Below, in pieces: positions 26,958 to 35,661 of a stretch of DNA of 64,000 bases. The number at the start of each line of letters is the position of its first letter. Positions within the stretch are counted from its first letter, which is position 1. Location of the stretch: contig CAYMIW010000011.1 of assembly GCA_964390725.1 (NCBI GenBank), positions 15,480 through 79,479 of the forward strand. The letters run 5' to 3'. The notes under the pieces are model-generated. The model searched no databases, was not told the origin of the DNA, and was given only the letters and a program-made list of their open reading frames with translations. A program made the position numbers and the translations under genes. The DNA comes from JAABTH01 sp964390725 (lineage in GTDB: Bacteria > Bacillota > Dethiobacteria > DTU022).

Positions 26958-27650
26958 ATGGCTGAACAGGTTAAATGTTCCTTTTGTTCCGAACCTCTGG
27001 GGGAAGATGATCATAGCTGCCCTCACTGTGGCACCGAACTGAACCCGGGTTCACCGGGCGGGGCAGATGGTGATAATACGCTTGAAGATGAATTTGCCGA
27101 ACTCGATTACCGGCCTCAATCGAAAAAGAAACTGGTTCTGCCCCTCCTGTTGATAGTATTTGTTGCAGTTGCGGTTATCGGCGCCCTGGTATTTTTACTG
27201 GGCGATACTCCTGGTGATCCTGCAGAAGGGCCTTATATTTCATTACCTGAAAACGATTCCGGGGAGCCCCGGCCTGCAGAGGAGGCAGAAGAGGAACCGG
27301 AGCCTGTTGAAGAAGATGAGGCAGGGGCTGAACCTGAGCCTGAACCGCCGGCGCCCCCCGATTATGACATGCTGGAGCCTGACCTGCACAACTGGTTAAT
27401 CGAAAGAACAGGCGACGGAAATGTTATTCTGCTGCAGCAGGAGGACCTTGCCGATACGGAGCGCTTTTTCGAGCGCTATGATATAGTTGAAGATAATATT
27501 ATTGTTTACCAGGTCAGTGAACAGGATGAACAATTTGTAACAGTATATTTTGGCCTGCCTTACAGTGAGTGGTCAACCAGGGCGGTTTTTACCTGGAGAG
27601 ATGAAGGGTGGAAACTGCTGCGGGAAGAACCTTTCAGGCCTGGTCGCTAA
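26958..27650 (+). CDS. Zinc-ribbon membrane protein of unknown function
   Basis: The 230-residue protein starts with a zinc ribbon (CSFCSEPL...CPHCG, two CxxC pairs), then a short acidic region, one membrane segment (about residues 59-83), a Pro/Glu-rich linker and a roughly 90-residue C-terminal domain ending GWKLLREEPF. The zinc ribbon is cytoplasmic and the C-terminal domain outside. Such zinc-ribbon/TM proteins are common in Firmicutes and mostly uncharacterised. ATG 26958 is preferred to GTG 26955 on spacing from AAAGGAGGGGG. It shares the Pro-Glu linker style of the surface-protein block. Confidence 0.7.
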   Translation: MAEQVKCSFCSEPLGEDDHSCPHCGTELNPGSPGGADGDNTLEDEFAELDYRPQSKKKLVLPLLLIVFVAVAVIGALVFLLGDTPGDPAEGPYISLPENDSGEPRPAEEAEEEPEPVEEDEAGAEPEPEPPAPPDYDMLEPDLHNWLIERTGDGNVILLQQEDLADTERFFERYDIVEDNIIVYQVSEQDEQFVTVYFGLPYSEWSTRAVFTWRDEGWKLLREEPFRPGR

Positions 27651-28209
27651 ACCGGGTGCTTAACCCGTCTCACCTGTAGTAATAAAATTCCTTTAACAGC
27701 GTTTTATGCGGTATTGTGTACCGAATAAGATACATAAACTGCCCTATTCTTTCCCGGATGAACCTCTTCTGCCCCACTATTCCTGTTTAAGAGATTCAGA
27801 ACAGGCACATATCCCGCTGTCTTTACCCCAATTAGCTCCTTTAACAAGAGCTGGCACAGAAATTGCTTTTATTAATAGTAGGTAAAATGAAATAAAGGCC
27901 GGCTGCAGCAGGTTGGTCGAGGTTGCTCCGGTTTGGCAGAAGGGTTCATTGTTATGTAAATATTTCCGACGGGTTCTGGCGGCACTGGAAGAAGAACAAC
28001 TGGAAGCACAGCAGGAAGGAAAGATTAGAACACTTGTAGAAATAGTTTACCTGGTCACTTTTACCGTAATTATTTTGTCAAAAATGGATTATGCCCGTCG
28101 GTAATATTTTTTGAAGTGAGGCCGGTTTATCCGTTTGATTACCTCAGGGAAAAACCCGCTTTATGATTAGGTTATTATATTTTTATAAGATTAAAGGAGG
28201 AGATTGAAA
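27651..28209. other. Intergenic region without a supported gene
   Basis: About 560 bases lie between the zinc-ribbon gene and the beta-oxidation fusion gene. A weak 63-codon frame (27913-28104, TTG start) has no convincing ribosome binding site. I see no terminator with a T-run and no known RNA. AAAGGAGG at 28193 belongs to the next gene. Confidence 0.5.
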
Positions 28210-30249
28210 GTGAGCACAACCTACAAGGTAGGTATAGTGGGAGCCGGAAATATGGGTAGTGGTATCGCCCAGAAGATGGCTCAGGAGAAATTAGATGTGG
28301 TAATGGTAGATACCAAGCAAGAATTTGTTGAGCGCGGTATGAATATTATTCGGCAGACCCTGCAGGAAGCTGTGGAACGTAAAATATTTACTCCGGAGCA
28401 GGTAGATGAAATTGTCGGCCGTGTCAAGGGCACAACAGACCTGAACGAGCTGAAAGATGCCGACATGGTTGTCGAGGCTATTTTTGAGGATGTCCAGGTG
28501 AAAGGTGAACTGTTTGCCAAGCTGGATAAAATTTGCGAAACGAAGACTATCTTTTCAACCAACACCTCCAGTTTTTATGTGGCCAGCATTGCCAAATATA
28601 CTGAGCGTCCCGACCGTTTTGTTGGTACCCACTACTTTTTCCATCCGGCCAAGAACCGCCTGGTAGAGGTTATCTCGCATGAAGGAACCAGTGAAGAAAC
28701 GGTTGAGAAGGTATTGCAAATAGCCAACATGCACGGGAAAACCCCGATTGTTGTTAAGGATTCGCCCGGTTTTGCTGTTAACCGTATTTTTATTCCCTGG
28801 TATGTTGAAGCAATCCGCATTATTGAGGAAGGCAAGGCAAATGTGGCAACCGTTAACGAGGCGACAAAGCACGCTTTTGGTATTGGCCTCGGTCTCTTTG
28901 ACCTGTGGAATATGTCTGGCGGAACTGTAATTGGGCTGCACGCATCGAAGAGCCTCGGTGAAGAACTGGGCAGCTTCTATGCTCCTCCCGAGCTGCTGCG
29001 TCACCAGGTTGAAGACCTTAATTCCGATTTTGCTATTGAAGGTGAAGTGGATAAGAGCATGTTCGACTACATCGGACAACGCCTTTATGCAGTAGGTATT
29101 GGCGTGGCCTGCGCCCAGGTTGACGAGGGTGTTGCCTCTATCGAGGATGTTGACCGTGGAATTAAGATTGGTTTGGCCTGGCGCCAGGGTCCTTTTGAGC
29201 TGGCTAACAGTATGGGTATTGATAAGGCATACCAGCTTGTTAAGGAACTGACCGAGCGCAGCGATTTCAAAATGCCCAAACTGCTTGAAGAACAGTATAA
29301 GAAGGGTGTTCCGTTTGAATTTAATTATGTCGATTTAGAGGTTAAAGGCGATATTGCCTATATTACTGTTAACCGCCCGGAAGCAATGAATGCCCTGAAC
29401 CCGGTGGTTATGAAACAGCTTTCTGAAAAATTCGCAGAAGCTGAGAAGAACAGCGCTGTGAAGGCCATTGCCATTAAGGGTAAAGGCAAGGCCTTTATTG
29501 CCGGCGCCGACATCAAGTTCTTTGTTGACAATATTAAAAATAACAATGTGGATAAAACCTATGAATTCACCAAGTTTGGCCAGGAACTGCTGCTTAAAAT
29601 AGAGCGGTCTTCCAAGCTGACCATTGCCGTGGTTGACGGGCTTTCTCTTGGTGGGGGCAGTGAAGTGGCGCTGGCTTGCCAGGCTATTGTGGCAACCCCG
29701 CAGGGTTCTTTCGGTTTCCCCGAAACCAATATCGGTATTTTCCCCGGTCTTGGCGGAATGTTCCGTATTGAGCGGCACCTGGGTGTGGAACTGGCAAAAT
29801 ACTATGTATTTATCGGCGAGGGAATCAGTGCCGGGCAGGCATATGAACTGGGTATAGTAACCAAGCTGGTAGATCGGGCTGAAGTTGACCAGGCAATTAA
29901 AGACCTGGCAGCCAAGGGCAAATTCGATAAATATGCTGCCCGTGAAATTCCGGCGGCATATAAGGCTAAAAAAGAACTGATGGCCGGCGACAATGCAGAG
30001 AAGCTGCTGCGTGGAGAAAAACCTGCCGGTGTGGATGACGAGCTGGCGGAAAAAACCTTGAAGAGGCTTTCCAGGAAGGCTCCGATTGCCCTTAAAATGG
30101 CAAACGAGATGATTGAGGCCCAGTCCGGGGTTTCAGAAGAAGAAGCAATTAAATTAGAATTGGACCGCCTGCACGAGATTTTTGCAACCAAGGATGCCCT
30201 GGCCGGTCTGCAGTCTCCGGGTCGCCCGCCGCAGTATAAAGGTGAATAA
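28210..30249 (+). CDS. Fused 3-hydroxyacyl-CoA dehydrogenase / enoyl-CoA hydratase
   Basis: The GTG at 28210 is preferred, being 9 bases after AAAGGAGG, over the TTG at 28204; the product is 679 residues. The N-terminal half (about 1-375) is an NAD-dependent 3-hydroxyacyl-CoA dehydrogenase with GIVGAGNMGSGIA as dinucleotide fold and the catalytic histidine in THYFFHP. The C-terminal half (about 376-679) is an enoyl-CoA hydratase with AGADI (oxyanion hole), GGGSEVALAC and ETNIGIFPGLGG, keeping both catalytic glutamates. This order is the reverse of FadB/FadJ and matches archaeal-type crotonyl-CoA hydratase/3-hydroxybutyryl-CoA dehydrogenases. It should interconvert enoyl-CoA, 3-hydroxyacyl-CoA and 3-ketoacyl-CoA. 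The thiolase gene follows. Confidence 0.93.
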   Translation: MSTTYKVGIVGAGNMGSGIAQKMAQEKLDVVMVDTKQEFVERGMNIIRQTLQEAVERKIFTPEQVDEIVGRVKGTTDLNELKDADMVVEAIFEDVQVKGELFAKLDKICETKTIFSTNTSSFYVASIAKYTERPDRFVGTHYFFHPAKNRLVEVISHEGTSEETVEKVLQIANMHGKTPIVVKDSPGFAVNRIFIPWYVEAIRIIEEGKANVATVNEATKHAFGIGLGLFDLWNMSGGTVIGLHASKSLGEELGSFYAPPELLRHQVEDLNSDFAIEGEVDKSMFDYIGQRLYAVGIGVACAQVDEGVASIEDVDRGIKIGLAWRQGPFELANSMGIDKAYQLVKELTERSDFKMPKLLEEQYKKGVPFEFNYVDLEVKGDIAYITVNRPEAMNALNPVVMKQLSEKFAEAEKNSAVKAIAIKGKGKAFIAGADIKFFVDNIKNNNVDKTYEFTKFGQELLLKIERSSKLTIAVVDGLSLGGGSEVALACQAIVATPQGSFGFPETNIGIFPGLGGMFRIERHLGVELAKYYVFIGEGISAGQAYELGIVTKLVDRAEVDQAIKDLAAKGKFDKYAAREIPAAYKAKKELMAGDNAEKLLRGEKPAGVDDELAEKTLKRLSRKAPIALKMANEMIEAQSGVSEEEAIKLELDRLHEIFATKDALAGLQSPGRPPQYKGE

Positions 30250-30270
30250 TATAAAATAAAATGAGCTAAA

Positions 30271-30291
30271 CCCCCGGAGCTTTTCCGGGGG
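30271..30291 (+). other. Intercistronic hairpin between the fusion enzyme and thiolase genes
   Basis: CCCCCGGA (30271-30278) pairs with TCCGGGGG (30284-30291). No T-run follows. It may stabilise the upstream message or lower read-through. Confidence 0.55.
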
Positions 30292-30318
30292 AAAGCTTTC
30301 TGAGGAAGGAGTAAATCA

Positions 30319-31512
30319 ATGTTTAAAAAAGCTTATATTCCATACGGGGGATATTACAGCACCCCCTTCAGCAAGTGGCAGGGCAGCCTGCAGAATGATA
30401 ATGCAATTGAACTGGGGGCAAAAACCAGTAAGCGCTGGTTTGAGCAAAAGGGTTTAAACCCCGCGGAAGAACTTGAATACCTATACCTGGGAATAACCGT
30501 GGGACAGCACCGTGTATTTTTTGGGGCAACCTGGCCGGCAGTGCTGCTTGGCGCACCCGATATACCCGGAATGACAATTATGCAGGCCTGCTCAACCTCT
30601 ACAACTTCTGTTTACAATGCGGCAAGCTCGGTTGAAAACGGTAATGTTAATACAGCTTACTGCCTCATGGTTGACCGCTGCTCTAACGGACCGCATACAA
30701 TCTGGCCGAACCCTCTTGGGCCCGGCGGAGAAGTAATTTCTGAAAACTGGAACATGGATAATATGCAGGGTGACCCTGCTACCGGTTTAGGCATGATTAA
30801 TACAGCTGAAAACGTGGCTAAAGAGAACGGGTTTACCCGGGAAGAAGCCGATGAGCTTGTTTACGTGCGCTACATGCAGTATGAAGAAGCTCTGGCCAAT
30901 GATCGCGCTTTCCAGAAACGCTACATGTTTCCTGTAGAAGGAACCAAGTCCCGTAAAGAAAAAGTTCTGCTTGAAGAAGATGAAGGCCTGGTTAAAACTT
31001 CTAAGGAAAAACTGGCTAAACTACGTCCGGTGCTTGAAGGGGGCATTCATACTTTTGGGGCACAGACCCACCCTGCTGATGGTAACTGTGGCCTGATTGT
31101 TACTACAAAAGAAAATGCTGAGCGGTTAAGCACTGATCCTAAAATACCCGTTCAGGTTATTTCGTACGGTTATGCCAGGACCAAGAAAGCGCATATGCCC
31201 ATGGCTCCTGTTCCGGCTTCAAAACTGGCCCTGGAAAGAGCCGGTTTAAAAGCAGCAGATATGGTTGCCGTTAAAAACCACAACCCCTTTATTGCCAACG
31301 ACCTTTACCTGGCAAAGGGGCTCGGCCTTGACGCTACCAAGTTCAATAACTACGGCTGCTCAATGGTATTCGGCCACCCGCAGGCTCCGACGGTCGGCCG
31401 CCTGTTGATTGAAGGTATAGAAGAAGCGGCTATCAAGGGCGGTGGTTACGTGCTGGCAACAGGCTGCGCTGCCGGCGATACTGGTGCTGCCATTATTGTA
31501 AAGGTTGGCTAA
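30319..31512 (+). CDS. Divergent thiolase family acetyl-CoA acyltransferase
   Basis: The 397-residue protein has the thiolase fold with nucleophile C91 (MQACSTSTTS). It departs from typical thiolases at the other motifs: NHNPF replaces NEAFA, CSMVFGHP replaces GGAIALGHP, and ATGCAAGDTGAA replaces CxGGGxG. Histidine and the late cysteine are still present, so activity is likely. Together with the upstream fusion enzyme it can complete the beta-oxidation spiral, thiolysing 3-ketoacyl-CoA or condensing acetyl-CoA. AGGAAGGAG precedes the ATG. A terminator follows at 31525. The substrate range cannot be read from sequence. Confidence 0.88.
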   Translation: MFKKAYIPYGGYYSTPFSKWQGSLQNDNAIELGAKTSKRWFEQKGLNPAEELEYLYLGITVGQHRVFFGATWPAVLLGAPDIPGMTIMQACSTSTTSVYNAASSVENGNVNTAYCLMVDRCSNGPHTIWPNPLGPGGEVISENWNMDNMQGDPATGLGMINTAENVAKENGFTREEADELVYVRYMQYEEALANDRAFQKRYMFPVEGTKSRKEKVLLEEDEGLVKTSKEKLAKLRPVLEGGIHTFGAQTHPADGNCGLIVTTKENAERLSTDPKIPVQVISYGYARTKKAHMPMAPVPASKLALERAGLKAADMVAVKNHNPFIANDLYLAKGLGLDATKFNNYGCSMVFGHPQAPTVGRLLIEGIEEAAIKGGGYVLATGCAAGDTGAAIIVKVG

Positions 31513-31524
31513 TGTAAAAAATAA

Positions 31525-31567
31525 GCTGGGCGGCCCGGTACTGTTAACCGGGCTACTCAGTTTTATT
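31525..31567 (+). terminator. Rho-independent terminator after the thiolase gene
   Basis: GCCCGGT (31533-31539) pairs with ACCGGGC (31547-31553), with outer CTG/CAG pairing and TTTTATTT after it. Confidence 0.75.
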
Positions 31568-31592
31568 TGCACAGGGGAGGTATAGACGCCAG

Positions 31593-32441
31593 ATGGAACC
31601 GGAAAGTATCAGTAATGAAGAAAATAAGTATACAATCCTTGAAGCTATGATGGAACTGGCTCCCTACATCCAATCACTATTCCCACTTGAATGCACTATT
31701 GCTGTTACAGACACAGAAAAATTTCTCTTCTGCCTAAATTCAAAAGACCTGGTTTTAGATAATACCGGCCAGGCTATTCCCGAAAAAAGTGGTATTCGAA
31801 GGGCCATCCAGACAGGTTCGGTGCAAAACACCGTTCTACCGACCGAAGTATATGGGGTTCCTTTCCGTTCTGTGGTTGTGCCGGTTAAGAATAACCAGGG
31901 GATGATTGTTGGCTGCCTGGCTTTCGGAACCAGCCTGCAGAACCAGGAAACATTAGAAGAAGTAGTTCATACATTTGCCAATACCAGTGAAGAGGTGCTT
32001 GCCTCAACAGAAGAAATTGCTGCCTCGGCCCAGGAACTTGCCGAGCACATGAATGAGATAGATGTTCTCAGTAAGGATATGGAAGGAATGGTTGGCGAAA
32101 CAGACGAATTGCTGAATATGATTAAAAAAGTTGCCGGAAATGCCAATCTTCTCGGTCTTAATGCTTCAATTGAGGCAGCCAGGGCTGGAAACGCGGGCAG
32201 CGGTTTCAGCGTGGTGGCAACGGAAATCAGGAAAATGGCTGACAACAGTGCTACTTCCGCCGAAGATATTAAAGCGCTTATCGACAACATGAAAAACAAG
32301 ATGGATAACATTATCGAAAGAGTTCCGGCAGTGCTCGATAATTCCCAGCAGCAGGCGGCGGCAATTGAAGAAATTGCTTCTTCAATACAGCACCTGCACA
32401 AGTATATCGACGATATTGAAGCAATAGCAAAGAAAATATAA
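31593..32441 (+). CDS. Soluble methyl-accepting chemotaxis-like signalling protein
   Basis: The 282-residue protein lacks membrane segments. An N-terminal sensor-like domain (about 1-125) is followed by an antiparallel coiled coil containing the conserved MCP hairpin tip NLLGLNASIEAARAGNAG and GFSVVATEIRKMA. It is shorter than transmembrane receptors and resembles cytoplasmic or YfmS-like receptors. It should signal through CheA/CheW, which are not in the window. AGGGGAGGT precedes the ATG. It starts 27 bases after the thiolase terminator and is followed by a repeat copy and a terminator, so it is a single-gene unit. Confidence 0.9.
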   Translation: MEPESISNEENKYTILEAMMELAPYIQSLFPLECTIAVTDTEKFLFCLNSKDLVLDNTGQAIPEKSGIRRAIQTGSVQNTVLPTEVYGVPFRSVVVPVKNNQGMIVGCLAFGTSLQNQETLEEVVHTFANTSEEVLASTEEIAASAQELAEHMNEIDVLSKDMEGMVGETDELLNMIKKVAGNANLLGLNASIEAARAGNAGSGFSVVATEIRKMADNSATSAEDIKALIDNMKNKMDNIIERVPAVLDNSQQQAAAIEEIASSIQHLHKYIDDIEAIAKKI

Positions 32442-32443
32442 AA

Positions 32444-32474
32444 AATAAGACAGGGGACGGTTCTCTGTCTTATT
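32444..32474 (+). repeat. REP-like palindromic repeat, copy A
   Basis: AATAAGACAGGGGACGG followed by TTCTCTGTCTTATT is an imperfect palindrome, directly after the stop of the chemoreceptor-like gene. It is one of five copies between 32.4 and 35.7 kb and the only unpaired one. Confidence 0.85.
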
Positions 32475-32558
32475 TCTTATGCTCACTTTTTACCGTTTTT
32501 GGTATTAACTAAGTCGGTAAAATCTAACGATAAAACGGCTGTTACAATAGCAAAATAA

Positions 32559-32597
32559 AACGTGACGGAGATTGATCTGCCGTCACGTTATTTTTTT
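32559..32597. terminator. Bidirectional terminator between the chemoreceptor-like gene and tRNA-Arg
   Basis: AACGTGACGG, with inner AGAT/ATCT, pairs with CCGTCACGTT. ATTTTTTT follows on the plus strand, and TTTTATTTTG on the minus strand serves the tRNA. Confidence 0.88.
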
Positions 32598-32598
32598 C

Positions 32599-32674
32599 TG
32601 GTGCGCCTGGGAGGATTTGAACCCCCGGCTAACGGATTAGAAGTCCGCTGCTCTATCCCCTGAGCTACAGGCGC
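32599..32674 (-). tRNA. tRNA-Arg (anticodon TCT)
   Basis: On the minus strand a complete cloverleaf is visible: acceptor GCGCCTG/CAGGCGC, D-arm AGCTCAGGGGATAGAGCA, anticodon loop CTTCTAA with anticodon TCT, T-arm GGGGG-TTCAAAT-CCTCC, discriminator A and an encoded CCA. It reads AGA codons. Confidence 0.97.
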
Positions 32675-32720
32675 GCATTGCTATTTTACCCTGCCTGCCG
32701 GAAAAAATCAAGGTGTCCCA

Positions 32721-32751
32721 AATAAGACAGGGGACGGTTCTCTGTCTTATT
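32721..32751 (+). repeat. REP-like palindromic repeat, copy B
   Basis: Same 31-base sequence as copy A. With copy C in opposite orientation it forms a 187-base inverted pair (32721-32907) upstream of the clostripain-family gene. Confidence 0.85.
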
Positions 32752-32876
32752 TGTTATTTTATAATTTTAGGATGAAGCTAGGCTGCTCTGCTGAATAACT
32801 TAAGATGGAACTTTAGAATATATATATGCCGTCGGCATCAAAAAGTATAATTGAATGAAAAGGTTTATACACGTCG

Positions 32877-32907
32877 GATAAGACAGAGAACCGTCCCCTG
32901 TCTTATC
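32877..32907 (-). repeat. REP-like palindromic repeat, copy C (inverted)
   Basis: GATAAGACAGAGAACCG followed by TCCCCTGTCTTATC is the reverse complement of the A/B type. It closes the first inverted pair, with a spacer of about 125 bases to copy B. Confidence 0.85.
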
Positions 32908-33017
32908 TTCTGCCTTGTTGCTTTTTTGACTTTGTTTGCATTTGGGTTTATATTGATTTTAATACCCATTGCTAATATTATAATGCTATTGCTGCTTGAG
33001 GAAAGTGAGGCTGGATA

Positions 33018-35468
33018 ATGGATCGGAAAAGCGGTGGCGGGTCCAGGAAAAAGAGGGTGACCGGTAGCGCATCCGGGGGCGGTGTTTTTAAACGTGGATC
33101 CGGAGTGACGCCAAAGGGAGGCAAACCGGTCGGTAGTGCCTCCGGCTATTCAGATCGTAAGCAGGGCAGCAGCAGCCCGCTTGGCACTCCTCCATCTTCA
33201 ACTTCAGGGGGAAGTTTCGGCGGTCAGCGCCCACCTTCAGGGTCGGGCCCGGGCTTTAATTTCCCTGCTTCACGAAGGAGCGGGGGTAGTGGTTGCGGAC
33301 TATCTCTGGGCAAGTTGCTGGTGCTGGCTATTATAATTATTGTTGGCTACTTGCTGTTAAGAAGCTGCAGCGGAATTGTTTCCGATCCTGCTGAAAGCCT
33401 GTATCCGGGAGGTTCCAACTCAAACGAACTGGTATCGCCTGCTGTTTCAGGCGACCCGGCTAATAACCAAATCAGCCCAATGACAGGTATTACCGGACCG
33501 CGAACAAGGCGAACGGAAATTCTCGGTAATGGCCGTGATGTTTTTACAATTATGATTTACATGTGTGGTACAGATTTGGAAAGTAATTACGGGATGGCAA
33601 CAGCAGATCTGAACGAAATGCTGCATGCCAACATCAGTGATAAAGTTAATATTATTGTGGAAACGGGTGGTACGAGCAGGTGGCGTAACAGCATTATCAA
33701 GAACAATACCAACCAGCGCTACCAGGTTACCGGGTCTGGATTAAAGCCGCTTGAAGAAAACCTGGGCAAAAGGCCGATGACTGATCCGGCGACCCTGCAG
33801 GACTTTGTCGAATATAGTGCAGCCAACTTTCCGGCGAACCGTTACGCCCTGATTTTCTGGGATCATGGTGGTGGTTCGCTGAGTGGGTATGGATATGATC
33901 AACTTTACCCTAACAGTGGTTCGATGACCATTAACCAGATTCACGCAGCCCTCGAGGGAGCGAGCGTCAAGTTTGATTTTATCGGCTTTGATGCCTGCCT
34001 GATGGCTACCCTGGAAACAGCTTACATGCTCAATTATCATGCTGACTACATGATCGCCTCGGAAGAAACTGAGCCGGGGATTGGCTGGTATTACACAAAC
34101 TGGTTGTCGGCGCTTTCTGCCAACACCTCCATGGGTACGGCCGAGATAGGCAGGATGATCATTGACGATTTTGTGGAAAAGTGCGGGCAGGAAGTGCCGC
34201 GGGATGTAACTACCTTATCGTTGATTGACCTGGTTGTTTTGAACAACGAGGTAGATGAAGCTTTCAAGCAGTTTGCCAAATCGGCTGACCTCCAGCTTGA
34301 TGATGATTACCGGGTAATATCCAATGCCCGTGGTAATTCGAGAGAGTTTAATCGCTCCAGGCTGGACCAGGTGGACCTGATCGATTTAGCCCGAAAAATA
34401 GATTCTCCCGAGTCCAGGGAACTGGTTAGTGCCCTGCAAAATTCAATCCTTTATAACCGGACTTCGAACAACATTTCCAATGCACACGGGGTATCGATTT
34501 ATTTTCCCTATGACCAGCTGAAGAATGTTGCTTCAATGCTCTCTATCTATGACAATATCGGGATGACCGAGGAATATACCGGTCTGATTAGGAAGTTTGC
34601 TAATTTGGTTGTTGGCGGCCAGATCACAACCAGCGGCAGCGGTAACGCCTTCGGCTCACTGCTCGGTTCGATAGGCAGTTCTACCCAGGGCAGCTCATCT
34701 GACCTTTGGGCCCTGGCCTGGAATACTTTTTTCTCCAACCCCGATTTTAGTAATTTTACAGGGGCTTTAACCGGAACCGCAGATTCGTGGGTTGACCCGA
34801 ACCTGATTCAATCAGGAGCAGATTATTATAAAGACAACTACCTTGATGCAAACAGCCTTATTCTAACCCGCAAAGGGCAAAACCAGGTTCTTCAGCTAAC
34901 GGATGAACAGTGGGACCTGGTTCAAAAAGTAGAGCTGAATGTTTTCTTTGATGATGGCACGGGATATATTGACCTGGGTCTCGACAACGTTTATGAATTT
35001 GATGAAGATGGTGACCTGTTGATTGTTTTTGACCGGACCTGGTTAGCCCTTGACAATCATGTTGTAGCCTACTATGTTGAAAGTATCGAGGATACAGGCT
35101 CAACCTGGGCGATAAACGGCCGCATTCCGGCCATGCTGAATGATCAGCTGGTTGATATAATCGTTCGCTTTAATAATGATTATCCCTACGGTGTTGTTGC
35201 CGGTGCCAGGATTGATTACGAGGGGTTAACCAATACAGCAGCCAAGGGGTTGATTGAGATCAACCGGGGCGATGTAATCGACTTTCTCTGCGATTTCTAC
35301 ACCTACGATGAAGATTACGACAACAGCTATTACCTGGGGGAACAGATGATAGTAGAAGGTGATTTGGAAGTAAGCAATGTCTTTATCGGCGACGCCAGGT
35401 GCCTGGTGACGTATAAACTGACCGATATTTACAATAACACCTATTGGACCCCGGCAGTAATCTACTAA
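33018..35468 (+). CDS. Clostripain-family (C11) cysteine protease, membrane-anchored
   Basis: The 816-residue protein begins with about 90 residues rich in Gly, Ser, Arg and Lys, then one membrane segment (about 95-115). The peptidase C11 domain follows (about 175-530), with the catalytic dyad H283 (WDHGGG) and C327 (FDACLMA) and the family motif MIYMCGTDLES. The C-terminal 250 residues form an uncharacterised beta-rich domain. The membrane segment and positive N-terminus place the protease outside the cell. Clostripain-type enzymes cleave after Arg or Lys. The gene is bracketed by two inverted-repeat units (32721-32907 and 35475-35657). GAAAGTGAGG precedes the ATG. Confidence 0.9.
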   Translation: MDRKSGGGSRKKRVTGSASGGGVFKRGSGVTPKGGKPVGSASGYSDRKQGSSSPLGTPPSSTSGGSFGGQRPPSGSGPGFNFPASRRSGGSGCGLSLGKLLVLAIIIIVGYLLLRSCSGIVSDPAESLYPGGSNSNELVSPAVSGDPANNQISPMTGITGPRTRRTEILGNGRDVFTIMIYMCGTDLESNYGMATADLNEMLHANISDKVNIIVETGGTSRWRNSIIKNNTNQRYQVTGSGLKPLEENLGKRPMTDPATLQDFVEYSAANFPANRYALIFWDHGGGSLSGYGYDQLYPNSGSMTINQIHAALEGASVKFDFIGFDACLMATLETAYMLNYHADYMIASEETEPGIGWYYTNWLSALSANTSMGTAEIGRMIIDDFVEKCGQEVPRDVTTLSLIDLVVLNNEVDEAFKQFAKSADLQLDDDYRVISNARGNSREFNRSRLDQVDLIDLARKIDSPESRELVSALQNSILYNRTSNNISNAHGVSIYFPYDQLKNVASMLSIYDNIGMTEEYTGLIRKFANLVVGGQITTSGSGNAFGSLLGSIGSSTQGSSSDLWALAWNTFFSNPDFSNFTGALTGTADSWVDPNLIQSGADYYKDNYLDANSLILTRKGQNQVLQLTDEQWDLVQKVELNVFFDDGTGYIDLGLDNVYEFDEDGDLLIVFDRTWLALDNHVVAYYVESIEDTGSTWAINGRIPAMLNDQLVDIIVRFNNDYPYGVVAGARIDYEGLTNTAAKGLIEINRGDVIDFLCDFYTYDEDYDNSYYLGEQMIVEGDLEVSNVFIGDARCLVTYKLTDIYNNTYWTPAVIY

Positions 35469-35474
35469 ACAAAT

Positions 35475-35503
35475 ATAAGACAGGGGACGGTTCTCTGTCT
35501 TAT
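35475..35503 (+). repeat. REP-like palindromic repeat, copy D
   Basis: ATAAGACAGGGGACGG followed by TTCTCTGTCTTAT, 6 bases after the protease stop codon. It opens the second inverted pair (35475-35657). Confidence 0.85.
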
Positions 35504-35627
35504 TCTTGTTAACAGTTGAAAGCCGGGCAGAGCTTGTCCGGCTGAAGATGCTTGAAATGGATATCAACAAAATAAATTGCTGCCAGGTAGAAAAAATTTG
35601 ATTAAGAAAATTTTTATTTACCGCTCG

Positions 35628-35657
35628 GATAAGACAGAGAACCGTCCCCTGTCTTAT
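35628..35657 (-). repeat. REP-like palindromic repeat, copy E (inverted)
   Basis: Reverse complement of copy D, with a spacer of about 124 bases. It abuts the 3' end of the dockerin protease gene at 35662. As with copy C, the outer base context is CGGATAAGACAG. Confidence 0.85.
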
Positions 35658-35661
35658 TTGT

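Noticed and set aside
27913..28104. 63-codon frame with TTG start
   Set aside because: Poor ribosome binding site, no family and no supporting context.
32444..35657. Repeats taken for a CRISPR array
   Set aside because: Copies alternate in orientation, spacers are about 125 bases and one gap contains a 2.4-kb gene; the pattern is REP-like.
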